DNA of 64,000 bases, taken from the NCBI RefSeq assembly GCF_963664965.1, contig NZ_OY761823.1, positions 1,374,001 through 1,438,000 of the forward strand, in the 5' to 3' direction. The notes under the pieces were generated by a model. It did no database searches. It worked only from the letters and a program-made list of their open reading frames with translations, and was not told the DNA's origin. Made by a program: the position numbers and the translations under genes. Within the stretch, counting starts at the first letter, position 1. Each line of letters opens with the position of its first letter. Shown here piece by piece: positions 34,811-44,332 of this stretch. The DNA comes from an uncultured Pseudodesulfovibrio sp. GTDB taxonomy: Bacteria > Desulfobacterota > Desulfovibrionia > Desulfovibrionales > Desulfovibrionaceae.

Positions 34811-36187
34811 TTATCCCTTGAGCATGACCTTGCCCGGATTGAGCAGGCCCTTGGGGTCGAGCAACGACTTGAAGCTACGCATGAGATTCATGGTAGGTTC
34901 GTCGATGTTCCAGTGCAGGTTTTCGACTTTGACGCAGCCGATGCCGTGTTCGGCGGCGATGCGGCCTTCCAGTTCGACAACTGCTTTGACCACGTCTTTT
35001 TTGGCCTCCATGGGGAATGGGCCGCCGTTTTTGCCGGTTGTCATGCCGATATGGATGTTGCCGTCGCCGTAGTGGCCGAAATTGGCGATGATGATGTTGT
35101 ACCGTTCCGCTATTTCATCCAGCCTGCGGATCATTTTCGGGATGCGGGCGATGGGGACCGAGATGTCGTCGTCTTCCCATTCCGTGGCGATTTCACACAG
35201 GGCGAAGGAAAGGGAACGGCGGGCCTTCCACAGGTCTTCGCGGTCTTCGTCGGATTCGGCTTTTTTGAAGGTGATGACGTCGCACTTTTCGCAGGCGGCC
35301 TGAATCTTGTCGACATCGGCGTCCAACGCGTGGTCCGAGCCGTCGACCTCCATGAGCAGGAGTGCACCTTCCTCGGGGCTGGCGTCAAAGCCGATGGATT
35401 TGACCACAGCTTCAACCGAGATACGGTCCAGGAATTCGAGAGTCGCAGGACGTACGCCCGTGGCATAGATGGAGCTGACGGCTTCGGCGGCCTTTTCGAG
35501 AGTCGAGAATGTGGCCGTCATGGTGCGGCGGGCTTCCGGTTTGGGCACGACCTTGACGACGGCTTTTGTGATGACGCCGAGAGTCCCTTCGGAGCCGACG
35601 AACAGTTCAGTCAGATTGTAGCCCGCAACGTCTTTAACACATTTTGAGCCGGTCTTGACGATCTCTCCAGTGGTCAGAACGACTTCCAGACCCATGACAT
35701 AATGTTTGGTGACGCCGTATTTGACGGCACGAATACCACCTGCGTTTTCTGCGATATTCCCGCCGATGGTGGCGAAGCTCGTGGAAGCCGGGTCCGGCGG
35801 GTACATCAGGCCGATCTTGTCCACCTCATCCTGAAGATCTTTTACGACGACTCCGGGTTCGAGGATGACGAGAAAGTTCTCCTTGTCCACTTCCAGAATT
35901 CGGTTGAAACGGTCCATGGCCATGACGATCCCGCCTTCAACGGGGATGCAGCCACCTGTGTAGCCGCTGCCTCCGCCCCGAGGTGTTACCGGCACGTTGT
36001 ATTCATAGGCCAGCTTCATGATCTCGGCGACTTCTTCTTTGTTTTTCGGCGAGACGACGCCTTCGGGCTGGGCGCGCATTTCCGGGTTGGCGTCGTATGA
36101 ATAAGCGACCATGTCCTCCGGTGAAAATGTACAGCGGTCCTTGCCGACAAGGTTTTCCAATTTTTGAGTGAATTCGTGGTTCAGCAT
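34811..36187 (-). CDS. FAD-binding 2-hydroxyacid (D-lactate/glycolate) dehydrogenase
   Basis: 458 residues from ATG 36187, which has GGAG at correct distance; an ATG 12 bp earlier is in frame. VAO/PCMH-type FAD domain: PRGGGSGYTGG, EPGV, GGNIAENAGGIRAVKYG and GYNLTELFVGSEGTLG; C-terminal GlcD region with NFGHYGDGNIHIGM. It oxidises D-lactate or a related 2-hydroxyacid to the 2-oxoacid, feeding the oxidoreductase encoded upstream in the operon. Substrate is inferred. Confidence 0.92.
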   Translation of the reverse strand: MLNHEFTQKLENLVGKDRCTFSPEDMVAYSYDANPEMRAQPEGVVSPKNKEEVAEIMKLAYEYNVPVTPRGGGSGYTGGCIPVEGGIVMAMDRFNRILEVDKENFLVILEPGVVVKDLQDEVDKIGLMYPPDPASTSFATIGGNIAENAGGIRAVKYGVTKHYVMGLEVVLTTGEIVKTGSKCVKDVAGYNLTELFVGSEGTLGVITKAVVKVVPKPEARRTMTATFSTLEKAAEAVSSIYATGVRPATLEFLDRISVEAVVKSIGFDASPEEGALLLMEVDGSDHALDADVDKIQAACEKCDVITFKKAESDEDREDLWKARRSLSFALCEIATEWEDDDISVPIARIPKMIRRLDEIAERYNIIIANFGHYGDGNIHIGMTTGKNGGPFPMEAKKDVVKAVVELEGRIAAEHGIGCVKVENLHWNIDEPTMNLMRSFKSLLDPKGLLNPGKVMLKG

Positions 36188-36229
36188 ATATTTCTCCATG
36201 GTAGATTTTTTATTTCAACGGGTTATTGG

Positions 36230-36574
36230 TTAATCGTTTGCCGCCAGGTTGAGGGCTATGACTCCGATCATGATAATCGTGATGCTGACGATTTTTTTTA
36301 GATTGATGTCTTCGTGAAACAGAATGACGCCAAGGGCGGAAGTGAGGACAATGCCGACTCCGGACCAGATGGCGTAGGCTACGCCAAGCTCGATTTTTCT
36401 TACGGCCAGACTCATGGCGTAAAAGGATGTGCAGTAGAGTCCTATGACGCAGGCTGAGGGAAAGAGTTTTGAAAAACCTTCGGAATACTTGATGGCCATG
36501 GTCCCGCCGATTTCAAGCACAATGGCCGAATAAAGCAGTACCCAACTGTTTTTCAGCAGAGAGATGTCAGGCAT
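36230..36574 (-). CDS. SMR-family small multidrug-type transporter
   Basis: 114 residues from ATG 36574 (overlapping the symporter stop by 8 bp). Four hydrophobic helices; the conserved Glu in helix 1 is in IVLEIGGTMAIKYSEGF, and helix 3 has AYAIWSGVGIVLTS. Works as a dimer that exports small cations or metabolites by proton exchange. Being inside an acid-catabolism operon, it may export a metabolite rather than a drug. Confidence 0.9.
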   Translation of the reverse strand: MPDISLLKNSWVLLYSAIVLEIGGTMAIKYSEGFSKLFPSACVIGLYCTSFYAMSLAVRKIELGVAYAIWSGVGIVLTSALGVILFHEDINLKKIVSITIIMIGVIALNLAAND

Positions 36575-37988
36575 TTTGTTTCGTCTCCGCAAAATAGGGA
36601 GCTGAGAGGCTCAGGGGGAAGAAGAGCATTGCCGATGCCATCAGTCCCGGCCAGACCGGGTCGATGCTGAAGATCGTCGAGTCAGGGAATGCTCCTTTTG
36701 CAAAGTACCAGCCTATGACTGTGACAAGAGAAACGCTCATGCTCCACAGTGCCGCCATAGGCGTGGCTCGTTTCCAGAAAAAGACGCCGAGTGTGGGGAG
36801 AAAAAGTCCTGCCGAGTTGATGGTGAACGTCATGATAAGAAGGTCCATGATACTTTTTGAATACCACCCGACAAGTGCTCCAACGACACCCACCAGGACG
36901 GAGCTGGCTATGCTGAGACGCATGACTTTTTTCTGCGGTGCTTTGGGATTGATGAACCGCTGGTAGACGTCACGTGTCAGATTGGCAGAAGCGCACAGGA
37001 TGCAGGTGTCAGCCGTGGACATAATGGCCGACAGGATCGCGACGAGCATCAATCCTTTCACTCCCGCCGGGAAAACATGCATGATGAGCCTGATAAGTGT
37101 GGACGCACCGTCAGTGCCAGACGGGATGATGAGTTTGGCGCTCATGCCGAGGAAACAGATGGAACCGGAAATGCAAAGGACAATCAGCGCGGCGAGCAGC
37201 GTGCCGTTGCGGGCGCTGCGGACGGATTTTGCCGCGTAGCAGCGTGTGTAGCTGTCCATGGAAGTGAAAAAGGTCAGTACCATGCTGATGAACATGGCGA
37301 ATATTGCACCCCATCCCCATGAGCCGAATTGGAAGAAATCGGCGGGTAGCTCGGTGGAAAGTCGGGAAATATCTCCGAGAGAATGCCATGTGAGGGGGAC
37401 TGCCACGGCCGAGACGCCGATGACGACGAGGAGCGTTTGAAAACGATCGGTTTTTTCTACAGCGAAAAAGCCCCCGAAAGAGGTGTAGGTTACGGTGACG
37501 GTTGTGGCTACGAGAAAAGAATAGCCAAGGTTGATTCCGGTGATTGACGTGATGATATGGGCCGCGCTGAGAAGTTGGCTTGCCGTGTAGCCGACGTAGG
37601 CAAGAATGGTCGTCACCGTGCTGACAAGGCGGGCTTTGGTGTCATATCGTTGCTCTATGAGATCCGGATATGTGATATGCTGATGCTGGTCCCCCAGACG
37701 TTTGATGCGTCCTGCAAAAATGAGTGCAAAAAAGATGAAACCGCTGAACATGCTGAGCGGATACCAGAGAGAGGAAAGACCTATCTGGTAGGATTTCTCC
37801 GCCGTGCCCATGATAGCCGCCCCGCCTACCCATGAGGACATCCAGAGCGCCGCAAGGGGCAACGTGCCTACGCCCCGCCCCCCTACGTAGTAGTCTTCCG
37901 TGGTTTCCTGCTTTTGGTTTGCGTAAACAGCGATTCCGAGCAGCGTACAGAAGTAAAGTACGAGAACAATATAATCGATGATTTCCAT
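36567..37988 (-). CDS. sodium/solute symporter (SSS family)
   Basis: 473 residues, about 13 helices. N-terminal YYVGGRGVGTLPLAALWMSS and GYTASQLLSAAHI are SSS features; members bring in acetate, pyruvate, proline or pantothenate with Na+. In this operon it is likely to carry the hydroxy- or oxoacid substrate. Followed at once by the SMR gene. Confidence 0.9.
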   Translation of the reverse strand: MEIIDYIVLVLYFCTLLGIAVYANQKQETTEDYYVGGRGVGTLPLAALWMSSWVGGAAIMGTAEKSYQIGLSSLWYPLSMFSGFIFFALIFAGRIKRLGDQHQHITYPDLIEQRYDTKARLVSTVTTILAYVGYTASQLLSAAHIITSITGINLGYSFLVATTVTVTYTSFGGFFAVEKTDRFQTLLVVIGVSAVAVPLTWHSLGDISRLSTELPADFFQFGSWGWGAIFAMFISMVLTFFTSMDSYTRCYAAKSVRSARNGTLLAALIVLCISGSICFLGMSAKLIIPSGTDGASTLIRLIMHVFPAGVKGLMLVAILSAIMSTADTCILCASANLTRDVYQRFINPKAPQKKVMRLSIASSVLVGVVGALVGWYSKSIMDLLIMTFTINSAGLFLPTLGVFFWKRATPMAALWSMSVSLVTVIGWYFAKGAFPDSTIFSIDPVWPGLMASAMLFFPLSLSAPYFAETKQNA

Positions 37989-38018
37989 GGCAGCCTCTCT
38001 TGGTCCTTCGTGTAGGAA

Positions 38019-38047
38019 AGGCCGGACAGGAAAGGCCTGTCCGGCCT
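38019..38047 (-). promoter_or_regulatory. intercistronic hairpin
   Basis: AGGCCGGACAGG pairs perfectly with CCTGTCCGGCCT around 5 nt, in the 66-bp gap between the MFS and symporter genes. No good T run, so partial termination or message processing is likely. Confidence 0.6.
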
Positions 38048-38054
38048 GAGTTGT

Positions 38055-39302
38055 TTACGCGGTTTGAGGTGCCGTTTTGACTTTTGTCACGCTGTGTCTG
38101 CGAATCATGAATGCCGAACACAGTCCGACAACGCCGGAAGCAGCCAGGAAGCTGAAGATGTAGAGATATCCTGTGTTGCCGTAGCTATCGAGCCAGCCGC
38201 CGAAGAGTGGGTTATAAATCATGTCGGGCAGATATCCGATCATGGATGCTACCGCAACGGTGGTGCCTGTAAACTTGCGCGGGATGCCCACTTCTTCGAT
38301 GCAGGAGTAAAGGATCGAGTAGCAGGTGAAGGTTACGGCGGCGAGCAGGAGTTGGAGGCCGATGACCACGGTTGCGCTGGTGCCGACGGGCAGGAGCATG
38401 AAGATAATCAGAATGGTGGTCATGGCTGCGAAACAGCTGATGATGACCAGTGCCGGGGACTTCAGTTTGTCTGCGAATATACCACCCAGCGGGCCGCAGG
38501 TCAGGCGCAGGATATGGGTGCGTACAATCGCAAGTACGCCGGAGAAGGCCATGGTCACGCCGATGACATTGGTCATGTAGGGGTTGAAGTAGGAAGTGCT
38601 GGTATAGATGCCGTGACCACAGAAGATCAGGATGGAAATGGCCCACGTCATGGGGTTTCTCAGCACTGTGAGGATGTCACTTGTTTTGAATTTATCGTCT
38701 TCGGATTCTTCTGCGGCATCGTGGGATTCCTCAAAGAAGAAGAAAACGATGATGGAAGAGAGGATACACGTAGCACCCTGAACATAGATGACGCCCTTCA
38801 GGCCGCCGATGGCGTCTGCCGTGAACAGGCCATAGACAAAAAGAGCTACGGAGGAAGTAATGGCGGAAAAGGCTCCAACGCCGGAACTGAAGAAGCCGTA
38901 CAGCTTGCCTTGTTCTGCTGCGCTGCCGAGCAGGCGGATCGCCTTGATGATGCCGGACCAGAATGCAAAGGCGGTGCTGAATGCCAGAAGAACCCAGATC
39001 ACGAGTGCGAATGAGTAGTTCATGTTTATGGCAAATGCGAAATTGAGTACGCCCGTGCCGAATAAAGATGCCACGAGGACATATTTTGCCTTGAATTTGT
39101 CGGCTACCCATCCTCCGGGGATGTAGAGAGCCAGAGCCGTCATGGTGTAGACTGTCAGCAGGAAACCAGCTTGTTCGTTGTTGCAGCCGACGCCTGCCAA
39201 AAGCTGATCATAAAAGACGTACTTGATGTACGGCAGCATGTAACTGGCGGCGTAGCCGAGTGAGAGGGCGAAGAGCACGAAATACTTTTTGAACAGATTC
39301 AT
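38055..39302 (-). CDS. MFS transporter
   Basis: 415 residues from ATG 39302 behind GGAGGT (upstream frame to 39347 lacks one). About 12 helices, with a cytoplasmic charged loop between the halves (FFEESHDAAEESEDDKFK). IPGGWVADKFKAKYVL is the MFS loop 2-3 motif. Possibly an organic-acid or anion transporter; second carrier of the operon. Confidence 0.88.
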   Translation of the reverse strand: MNLFKKYFVLFALSLGYAASYMLPYIKYVFYDQLLAGVGCNNEQAGFLLTVYTMTALALYIPGGWVADKFKAKYVLVASLFGTGVLNFAFAINMNYSFALVIWVLLAFSTAFAFWSGIIKAIRLLGSAAEQGKLYGFFSSGVGAFSAITSSVALFVYGLFTADAIGGLKGVIYVQGATCILSSIIVFFFFEESHDAAEESEDDKFKTSDILTVLRNPMTWAISILIFCGHGIYTSTSYFNPYMTNVIGVTMAFSGVLAIVRTHILRLTCGPLGGIFADKLKSPALVIISCFAAMTTILIIFMLLPVGTSATVVIGLQLLLAAVTFTCYSILYSCIEEVGIPRKFTGTTVAVASMIGYLPDMIYNPLFGGWLDSYGNTGYLYIFSFLAASGVVGLCSAFMIRRHSVTKVKTAPQTA

Positions 39303-39330
39303 ACCAACCTCCAAATGAACCTCTTTGTGT

Positions 39331-39358
39331 CGGCGTCCCCGAGGCACCGGGGACGCCG
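39331..39358 (-). promoter_or_regulatory. intercistronic hairpin
   Basis: CGGCGTCCCC pairs with GGGGACGCCG around 8 nt in the gap between the acyl-CoA synthetase and MFS genes. No T run on the coding side. Like the hairpin at 38019 it may set the ratio of enzyme to transporter. Confidence 0.6.
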
Positions 39359-39364
39359 ACGTTG

Positions 39365-41461
39365 TTATTTCTTCATCACGACAAGGGCGTCCGCAGCGCA
39401 GATTCCATTGCCTTTTTCGTAAACAAACACAGGGTTTACATCGAGTTCGACAATGTCATCCCGACGCTCGGAAGCAAGGCGGGCCACGTTGGCAATTGCT
39501 TCGGCCAGCGCTTCCACATCAAGTTCAGCCTGTCCGCGATAACCGTTGAAGAGCGGGAACGCCTTCAATTCTTCCAGCATGCGTTGTGCTTCGTCTTTTC
39601 CGAACGGAGCGGGGCGCAGTGATGTGTCGCGGAATATTTCGACGAAAATGCCGCCGAGGCCCACCAGAACGGCGGGGCCGAACTGCGGATCGCTGTTTAC
39701 GCCGATAATGACTTCCATGCCTGGGGACAGCATTTTTTGGACAAAGACACCGTCCACATCGGCATCAGGTGCGTGGGATTGTGCGTTTGCCATGATACGG
39801 TCAAACGCCTCGCGGGCCGCGTCGGCATCCTGAATGTTCAGGGCAACCCCGCCGATGTCGGATTTATGGGCGATATCGGCAGAGGCGATTTTCATGACCA
39901 CCGGATAGCCGAGAGACTCGGCTGTTTCGGCAGCGGCTTCCGCATTGTCCACGACACTTCCTTCCGGGGTTCGTACTCCGTATTCGCGCAGGATGGATGC
40001 ACTTTCGTATTCCGAAAGGGTACGGTGTGTCGTGGATCCAGTGTCGGCCGCGGGGATCGACAACTCAAGTGTGTTTTCATCAGGCGAGTAGTTGATGAAA
40101 TCCATGAGATGACGCAGGGCCGCGAAACCGTATGTCGGGGGCGGAAGGACCGGGACGCCGAGTTCGTTCAGTTTGTCGAGGTATTCCGGGTTCCGGGAGT
40201 TCTCGAAGAACGGGAGCATGACCATGGGCTTGGGGTTGCCGTGTTTCACGACATTTTCAATGCCTTTTGCCATGTAGTGAATACACGGGTCTGCGATTTC
40301 GTGGAGCAGAGTGTAGCCCACGACCACGAGGCCGATATTCGGGTCGTCCATCACGGTTTGCAACACGGAGGCATATACGTCCGCGTCGTAGGAGATGGTC
40401 GCCGTGGTATCCAGCGGATTGGCCGGACTGGCGTACTCAGGGAGCAGGGCGCGCAGTCGGTTGAGCGTTTCCTCCCCAAAGTCCGGGTAGTCAATGCCTG
40501 CCATCTCGCCCATGTCGGCGCAGATACCGGTTTCGCCTCCTGACAAATTGATGGAGGCGAAACCGGTCTGCTGAGGCAGGGTTGGTAAGGTTGCAAAGAG
40601 TTGGGTTGTGGCGAGAAGTTCTTCGGCGTCGTTTACGCGAATGACACCGAATTTTTTGAAAATGGCATCGTATATGACATCCGCACCCGACAGGGAACCG
40701 GTATGGGATGCCGCGACCTGACTGCCTTTTTCACTGCGTCCGGCTTTGAGCACCACAATGGGTTTTCTCATTGTCGCGGCTTTGCGAAGTGCCTTTTCAA
40801 ACTTCTCCGGCTGGGTGACACCTTCGAGATACAGTCCAACGACTTTGGTGTTGTCGTCCTCGATGAGGTAATCCAGATAATCTTCCATGGTTACCACCGA
40901 GCTGTTGCCCGAGGAGATGGAATAGGAGAACCGCATGGATGGGTTGTCCATGAAGGACAGGCAGAGCTGACCGCTCTGGGACACGAAGCCCACCGATCCG
41001 GTTCGGTCTCGTTCATCGGAGATGAAGGCAAATCCGACCACGCGGTCGATGTAGTTGATGAATCCGGCGCAGTTGGGTCCCATCAGGGAGATGTCCAGTT
41101 CCGCGCAAAGAGCCTTGAGGCTTTCTTCGGCTGCGACGCCTTCAGGCGTTCCCACTTCGGAATATCCGCTGGCATACACCACCGCGCCACCCGCGCCTTT
41201 GGACGCGGCTTCGCGCAACAGGGGCTCGATGGTTTTCTGCGGCGTGCAGAGGACCGCCAGGTCGATGTTTACCGGGATATCCGTCATGCTGTGATAGCAC
41301 TTCTTGCCGAATACTTCGTCACGCTTGGGATTGACGAAGTAGACATTGTCGGTGTCTGCGTAGGAGAGCACGTTACGGCAGGTGTCGCCGCCGAAGCCTT
41401 CCTTATCGCTTGCGCCGACAATGGCGACGGTCTTGGGTGCAAGGAGTTTTTCCATACTCAT
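39365..41461 (-). CDS. ADP-forming acyl-CoA (acetate-CoA) ligase, fused alpha-beta form
   Basis: 698 residues from ATG 41461. N-terminal CoA-binding Rossmann domain (VAIVGASDKEGFGG), succinyl-CoA-synthetase-like domain with GPNCAGFIN and the phospho-His region (VAASHTGSLSGAD), and a C-terminal ATP-grasp domain (SEYESASILREYGVRTPE, GYPVVMKIASADIAHKSDIGGV in outline). Converts acyl-CoA + ADP + Pi to acid + ATP. Acts after the 2-oxoacid oxidoreductase, saving energy by substrate-level phosphorylation. 11 bp behind the gamma subunit gene. Confidence 0.92.
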   Translation of the reverse strand: MSMEKLLAPKTVAIVGASDKEGFGGDTCRNVLSYADTDNVYFVNPKRDEVFGKKCYHSMTDIPVNIDLAVLCTPQKTIEPLLREAASKGAGGAVVYASGYSEVGTPEGVAAEESLKALCAELDISLMGPNCAGFINYIDRVVGFAFISDERDRTGSVGFVSQSGQLCLSFMDNPSMRFSYSISSGNSSVVTMEDYLDYLIEDDNTKVVGLYLEGVTQPEKFEKALRKAATMRKPIVVLKAGRSEKGSQVAASHTGSLSGADVIYDAIFKKFGVIRVNDAEELLATTQLFATLPTLPQQTGFASINLSGGETGICADMGEMAGIDYPDFGEETLNRLRALLPEYASPANPLDTTATISYDADVYASVLQTVMDDPNIGLVVVGYTLLHEIADPCIHYMAKGIENVVKHGNPKPMVMLPFFENSRNPEYLDKLNELGVPVLPPPTYGFAALRHLMDFINYSPDENTLELSIPAADTGSTTHRTLSEYESASILREYGVRTPEGSVVDNAEAAAETAESLGYPVVMKIASADIAHKSDIGGVALNIQDADAAREAFDRIMANAQSHAPDADVDGVFVQKMLSPGMEVIIGVNSDPQFGPAVLVGLGGIFVEIFRDTSLRPAPFGKDEAQRMLEELKAFPLFNGYRGQAELDVEALAEAIANVARLASERRDDIVELDVNPVFVYEKGNGICAADALVVMKK

Positions 41462-41472
41462 TGGGCAGACTC

Positions 41473-42009
41473 CTAGGCGGCAGTGGCGGCCTGTGCGCCA
41501 CGCAAGAAGCATTCGCGGTTGAGCGGGTTGTTGCGGCCTTTCTTGGCGAAGTATGCGTCGATGCCGTCCGCGAATTCTTCAGTATCCACCAGTCCGGTGG
41601 CAGCGATGGCTGCGCCGAGCATGACGATGTTCGCGCCACGGGGATTTTTGAGTTCCCCGGCGATTTCAGTGGCCGGGACCTCGATGACGCGGATGTCTTC
41701 GCGGAATTCCGTGTCCTTGACCATGCTGGAGTTGGAAATCAGGACTCCACCGGGGGTTATGGCATCCTGAAAGGTGTCCACGGAATCCTGATTCATGCCG
41801 ATGAGGGTGTCCATGGAACTGAAGAACGGGTTCAGAATGGTTTCATCGCCGATTCGCAAACGGCAGCTTGCTGTGCCGCCGCGCATTTCGGAACCGTAGG
41901 ACGGGACCCATGTTATTTCCTTGCCGGAAACCATGGAGACATGGGCCAGCAGCAGACCGGCTGTGAGCACACCTTGGCCGCCGAAGCCCGCACATGTAAT
42001 ACTAAGCAT
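41473..42009 (-). CDS. 2-oxoacid:ferredoxin oxidoreductase gamma subunit
   Basis: 178 residues from ATG 42009, overlapping the beta-subunit stop by 8 bp. SITCAGFGGQGVLTAGLLLAH is the gamma-subunit N-terminus (in part GFGGQGVLTAG), and YGSEMRGGTASC is the CoA-site motif. Needed for the CoA-dependent oxidative decarboxylation. Confidence 0.93.
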   Translation of the reverse strand: MLSITCAGFGGQGVLTAGLLLAHVSMVSGKEITWVPSYGSEMRGGTASCRLRIGDETILNPFFSSMDTLIGMNQDSVDTFQDAITPGGVLISNSSMVKDTEFREDIRVIEVPATEIAGELKNPRGANIVMLGAAIAATGLVDTEEFADGIDAYFAKKGRNNPLNRECFLRGAQAATAA

Positions 42010-42745
42010 CGATTCTCTCTCCATTTTTGACGAATTCACCCACGGGGAAGATGTCTTTCACCGTGTTTTCGATGTGCGAAATGCTCGTTTCCATGTTCAT
42101 TTTCCAGTTTGTCGGACAGGGAGAGAGCACTTCCACCATGGAATACCCGCCGCCGTTCATCTGCGTTTCGATGGCGGACTTGATGTATTTTTTCAGCTTG
42201 TTGATGTCCTTGGCAGATGAGACGGCACCGCGTGCAAGGTAGCCGATGGGAAGCTGCTTCATCTGGTTGACCATGTTCAGCGGCTGTCCGGTAAGTTCGG
42301 CGTCGCGCCCCTTGGGGGATGTGGTGGTGCGCTGACCGGGAAGGGATGTCGGGGCCATCTGGCCGCCGGTCATGCCGAAGATGCCGTTGTTCACCAGGAT
42401 CGCGGTGATGTTTTCGTTGCGGATGGCGGCGTACATGGTCTCGGAAAAACCGATGGCCATGGAATCGCCGTCGCCCTGATAGGTGAAGACACAACATTCG
42501 GGACGGACACGCTTGACGCCGACGGCTACGGCGGCCGCACGACCATGCGGGGCCTGAATCCAGTCGGTGCCGAAGGTGTCCATCATCAGACAGGCGCAGC
42601 CTACAGCCAGGGAACCGACGGTTTGGTCGGCCAATCCCATTTCTTCCAACACTTCAGCCACAACGCGGTTGATGATACCGTGTCCGCAGCCGGGACAGAA
42701 TTTGTTCGGTTCAACGAGCAGTTTGGGAATACGTTTTTCAGACAT
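42002..42745 (-). CDS. 2-oxoacid:ferredoxin oxidoreductase beta (TPP-binding) subunit
   Basis: 247 residues from ATG 42745 (the frame continues to 42787 but overlaps the upstream gene). FCPGCGHGIINRVVAEVL carries the Cys pair near the cluster and GDGDSMAIGFSETMYAAIRNENI is the TPP/Mg motif (GDGD...N). Pairs with the alpha subunit at 42750. Confidence 0.93.
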   Translation of the reverse strand: MSEKRIPKLLVEPNKFCPGCGHGIINRVVAEVLEEMGLADQTVGSLAVGCACLMMDTFGTDWIQAPHGRAAAVAVGVKRVRPECCVFTYQGDGDSMAIGFSETMYAAIRNENITAILVNNGIFGMTGGQMAPTSLPGQRTTTSPKGRDAELTGQPLNMVNQMKQLPIGYLARGAVSSAKDINKLKKYIKSAIETQMNGGGYSMVEVLSPCPTNWKMNMETSISHIENTVKDIFPVGEFVKNGERIDA

Positions 42746-42749
42746 TGGA

Positions 42750-43796
42750 CTACCTCTGTTCCTTGAGGATGGAGACCGCTCGTTCAACGATGGCGGAGGA
42801 CTCCGGAATATTTGCGCCGCCGAGGAAGGTTTCCACGGGGGCCTTCATGTTGCAGGCGAGCTTCACGTCTTCCTCCATTTTGGGAAGAGAACTCAGCTCA
42901 ACGGAGAGGAAGGCTTTGACCTCGGGGTTGATATCGGCAAATCCTTTGACCGGGAACGGCCATAAAGTAATGGGGCGCAGCAGGCCAAGCTTGATGCCCT
43001 GACTGCGTGCATTTTCCACGGCTTCCTTGCATATGCGGGAGCTGATGCCGTAGGCCACGAGAACGAGTTCAGCGTCTTCCACCTGAACGGATTCCCAGCG
43101 CTGCTCGTTTTCGGCCATGGTGTCGTATTTGTTCTTGATGTAGGCGTCGAAGTCCTCAATGTAGTACATGGTCGAGGTGACACGTTTGAACTCGCCGCCT
43201 TGCTTGCCGCGCACAGCCCAATCTGCATTGGGATCGTGTTCGTGCATTTCTGGCAGGGTGACCGGCTCCATCATCTGGGCGATGGACGCATCGGAAAGAA
43301 TCATGGTCGGATTGCGGTATTCGTCCGCCTTGTCAAAGGCGAGGGCGATCAAGTCCACACTTTCCTGAGCTGAGGCCGGGGCAAAGACGAGCATGCGGTA
43401 GTCGCCATGACCGCCCCCACGGGTTGCTTGCCAGTAGTCGCTCTGGGCCTGAAAAATATCGCCGAGGCCGGAACCGTATCGCTGGACATTGACGAAAACT
43501 GCCGGAAGTTCGGCAGAAGCGATGTATGAGATTCCTTCCTGAAGGAGGCTGTAGCCGGGGCCAGAGGAACTGGTCATGGCGCGGTATCCTGCTGCGGCTG
43601 CACCGTAGACCATGTTGACGCCGGAGAGTTCGGACTCGGCCTGAACGAAAGTTCCACCCACTTCAGGCAGGCGCCAGGAAAGGTATTCCAGAATTTCGCT
43701 TTGAGGGGTGATCGGGTAGCCTCCGAAGAATCGGCATCCTGCGCGGACTGCCGCTTCGGAAAGGGCGTCGTTGCCTTTCATGAGTTTTCTGGACAT
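42750..43796 (-). CDS. 2-oxoacid:ferredoxin oxidoreductase alpha subunit, VorB-like
   Basis: 348 residues from ATG 43796. MKGNDALSEAAVRAGCRFFGGYPITPQSEI is typical of VorB-type 2-oxoacid oxidoreductases (seen as RAGCRFFGGYPITPQSE), as are TSSSGPGYSLLQEGISY and GGGHGDYRMLVFAP. Residue pattern is nearer to the 2-oxoisovalerate/2-oxoglutarate group than to pyruvate oxidoreductase, but the substrate cannot be fixed from sequence. Confidence 0.9.
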   Translation of the reverse strand: MSRKLMKGNDALSEAAVRAGCRFFGGYPITPQSEILEYLSWRLPEVGGTFVQAESELSGVNMVYGAAAAGYRAMTSSSGPGYSLLQEGISYIASAELPAVFVNVQRYGSGLGDIFQAQSDYWQATRGGGHGDYRMLVFAPASAQESVDLIALAFDKADEYRNPTMILSDASIAQMMEPVTLPEMHEHDPNADWAVRGKQGGEFKRVTSTMYYIEDFDAYIKNKYDTMAENEQRWESVQVEDAELVLVAYGISSRICKEAVENARSQGIKLGLLRPITLWPFPVKGFADINPEVKAFLSVELSSLPKMEEDVKLACNMKAPVETFLGGANIPESSAIVERAVSILKEQR

Positions 43797-43797
43797 G

Positions 43798-44025
43798 TTA
43801 GCTGACCTCCACTCGTTCAAATACGTAGTCTGGGCAGACGGTGTAGCAGATTCCACACTGAATGCATTTGTCCTGATCAAGTTCGACGATGTTGTACCCC
43901 TTGAGGTTGACCTTTTCGGAGAAAGACAGGGCGTCCTTGGGGCATTGCAGGATGCAGTAGCCGCATCCCTTGCATACGTCGTGGTTCTGCGTCATGCAGA
44001 CGTTCTTTTTTTCAGATTGGGCCAT
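43798..44025 (-). CDS. 2-oxoacid:ferredoxin oxidoreductase delta subunit (2[4Fe-4S] ferredoxin)
   Basis: 75 residues with two ferredoxin motifs, CKGCGYCILQCP and CIQCGICYTVCP. First gene of the operon, 1 bp before the alpha gene. Passes electrons from the TPP subunit to ferredoxin. The order delta-alpha-beta-gamma is the usual one. Confidence 0.94.
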   Translation of the reverse strand: MAQSEKKNVCMTQNHDVCKGCGYCILQCPKDALSFSEKVNLKGYNIVELDQDKCIQCGICYTVCPDYVFERVEVS

Positions 44026-44172
44026 GCGAGCCCTCCACTCGGTTTAATGTGTCGACCAAATGAAATATTGTTTTCGTTGGTCAGAAGTTGTTTGCTTGTT
44101 TTTTTCAGATCGCAGTCAAATTTCACCAGACGTTACCGGTAGTGTCGGTGACGTTTTCGTGCGTCCAAATTT

Positions 44173-44201
44173 GTTTAATGCGGTTCAAAAAAAAGTGTCA
44201 A
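44173..44201 (-). promoter_or_regulatory. sigma-70 promoter of the oxoacid operon
   Basis: Minus strand TTGACA (44196-44201), 17-bp spacer, TTAAAC (44173-44178). It lies about 150 bp before the delta subunit gene. Confidence 0.55.
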
Positions 44202-44226
44202 AATTATTTTTAAATACGAATAAAAG

Positions 44227-44240
44227 TTCGCATATGCGAA
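44227..44240. promoter_or_regulatory. 14-bp palindrome, candidate IclR operator
   Basis: TTCGCATATGCGAA is a perfect palindrome 26 bp upstream of the -35 box and between the operon and the divergent IclR gene, the size and place expected of an IclR site. Confidence 0.5.
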
Positions 44241-44332
44241 ATATTGCCAAAGGTGGCAGTATAGCGTAGTCAGAGACGTCGTGGTGGTGCAGAGGTGTGG
44301 CAGATCGTTATGAAAAAGAAGGTGGATGAAAA

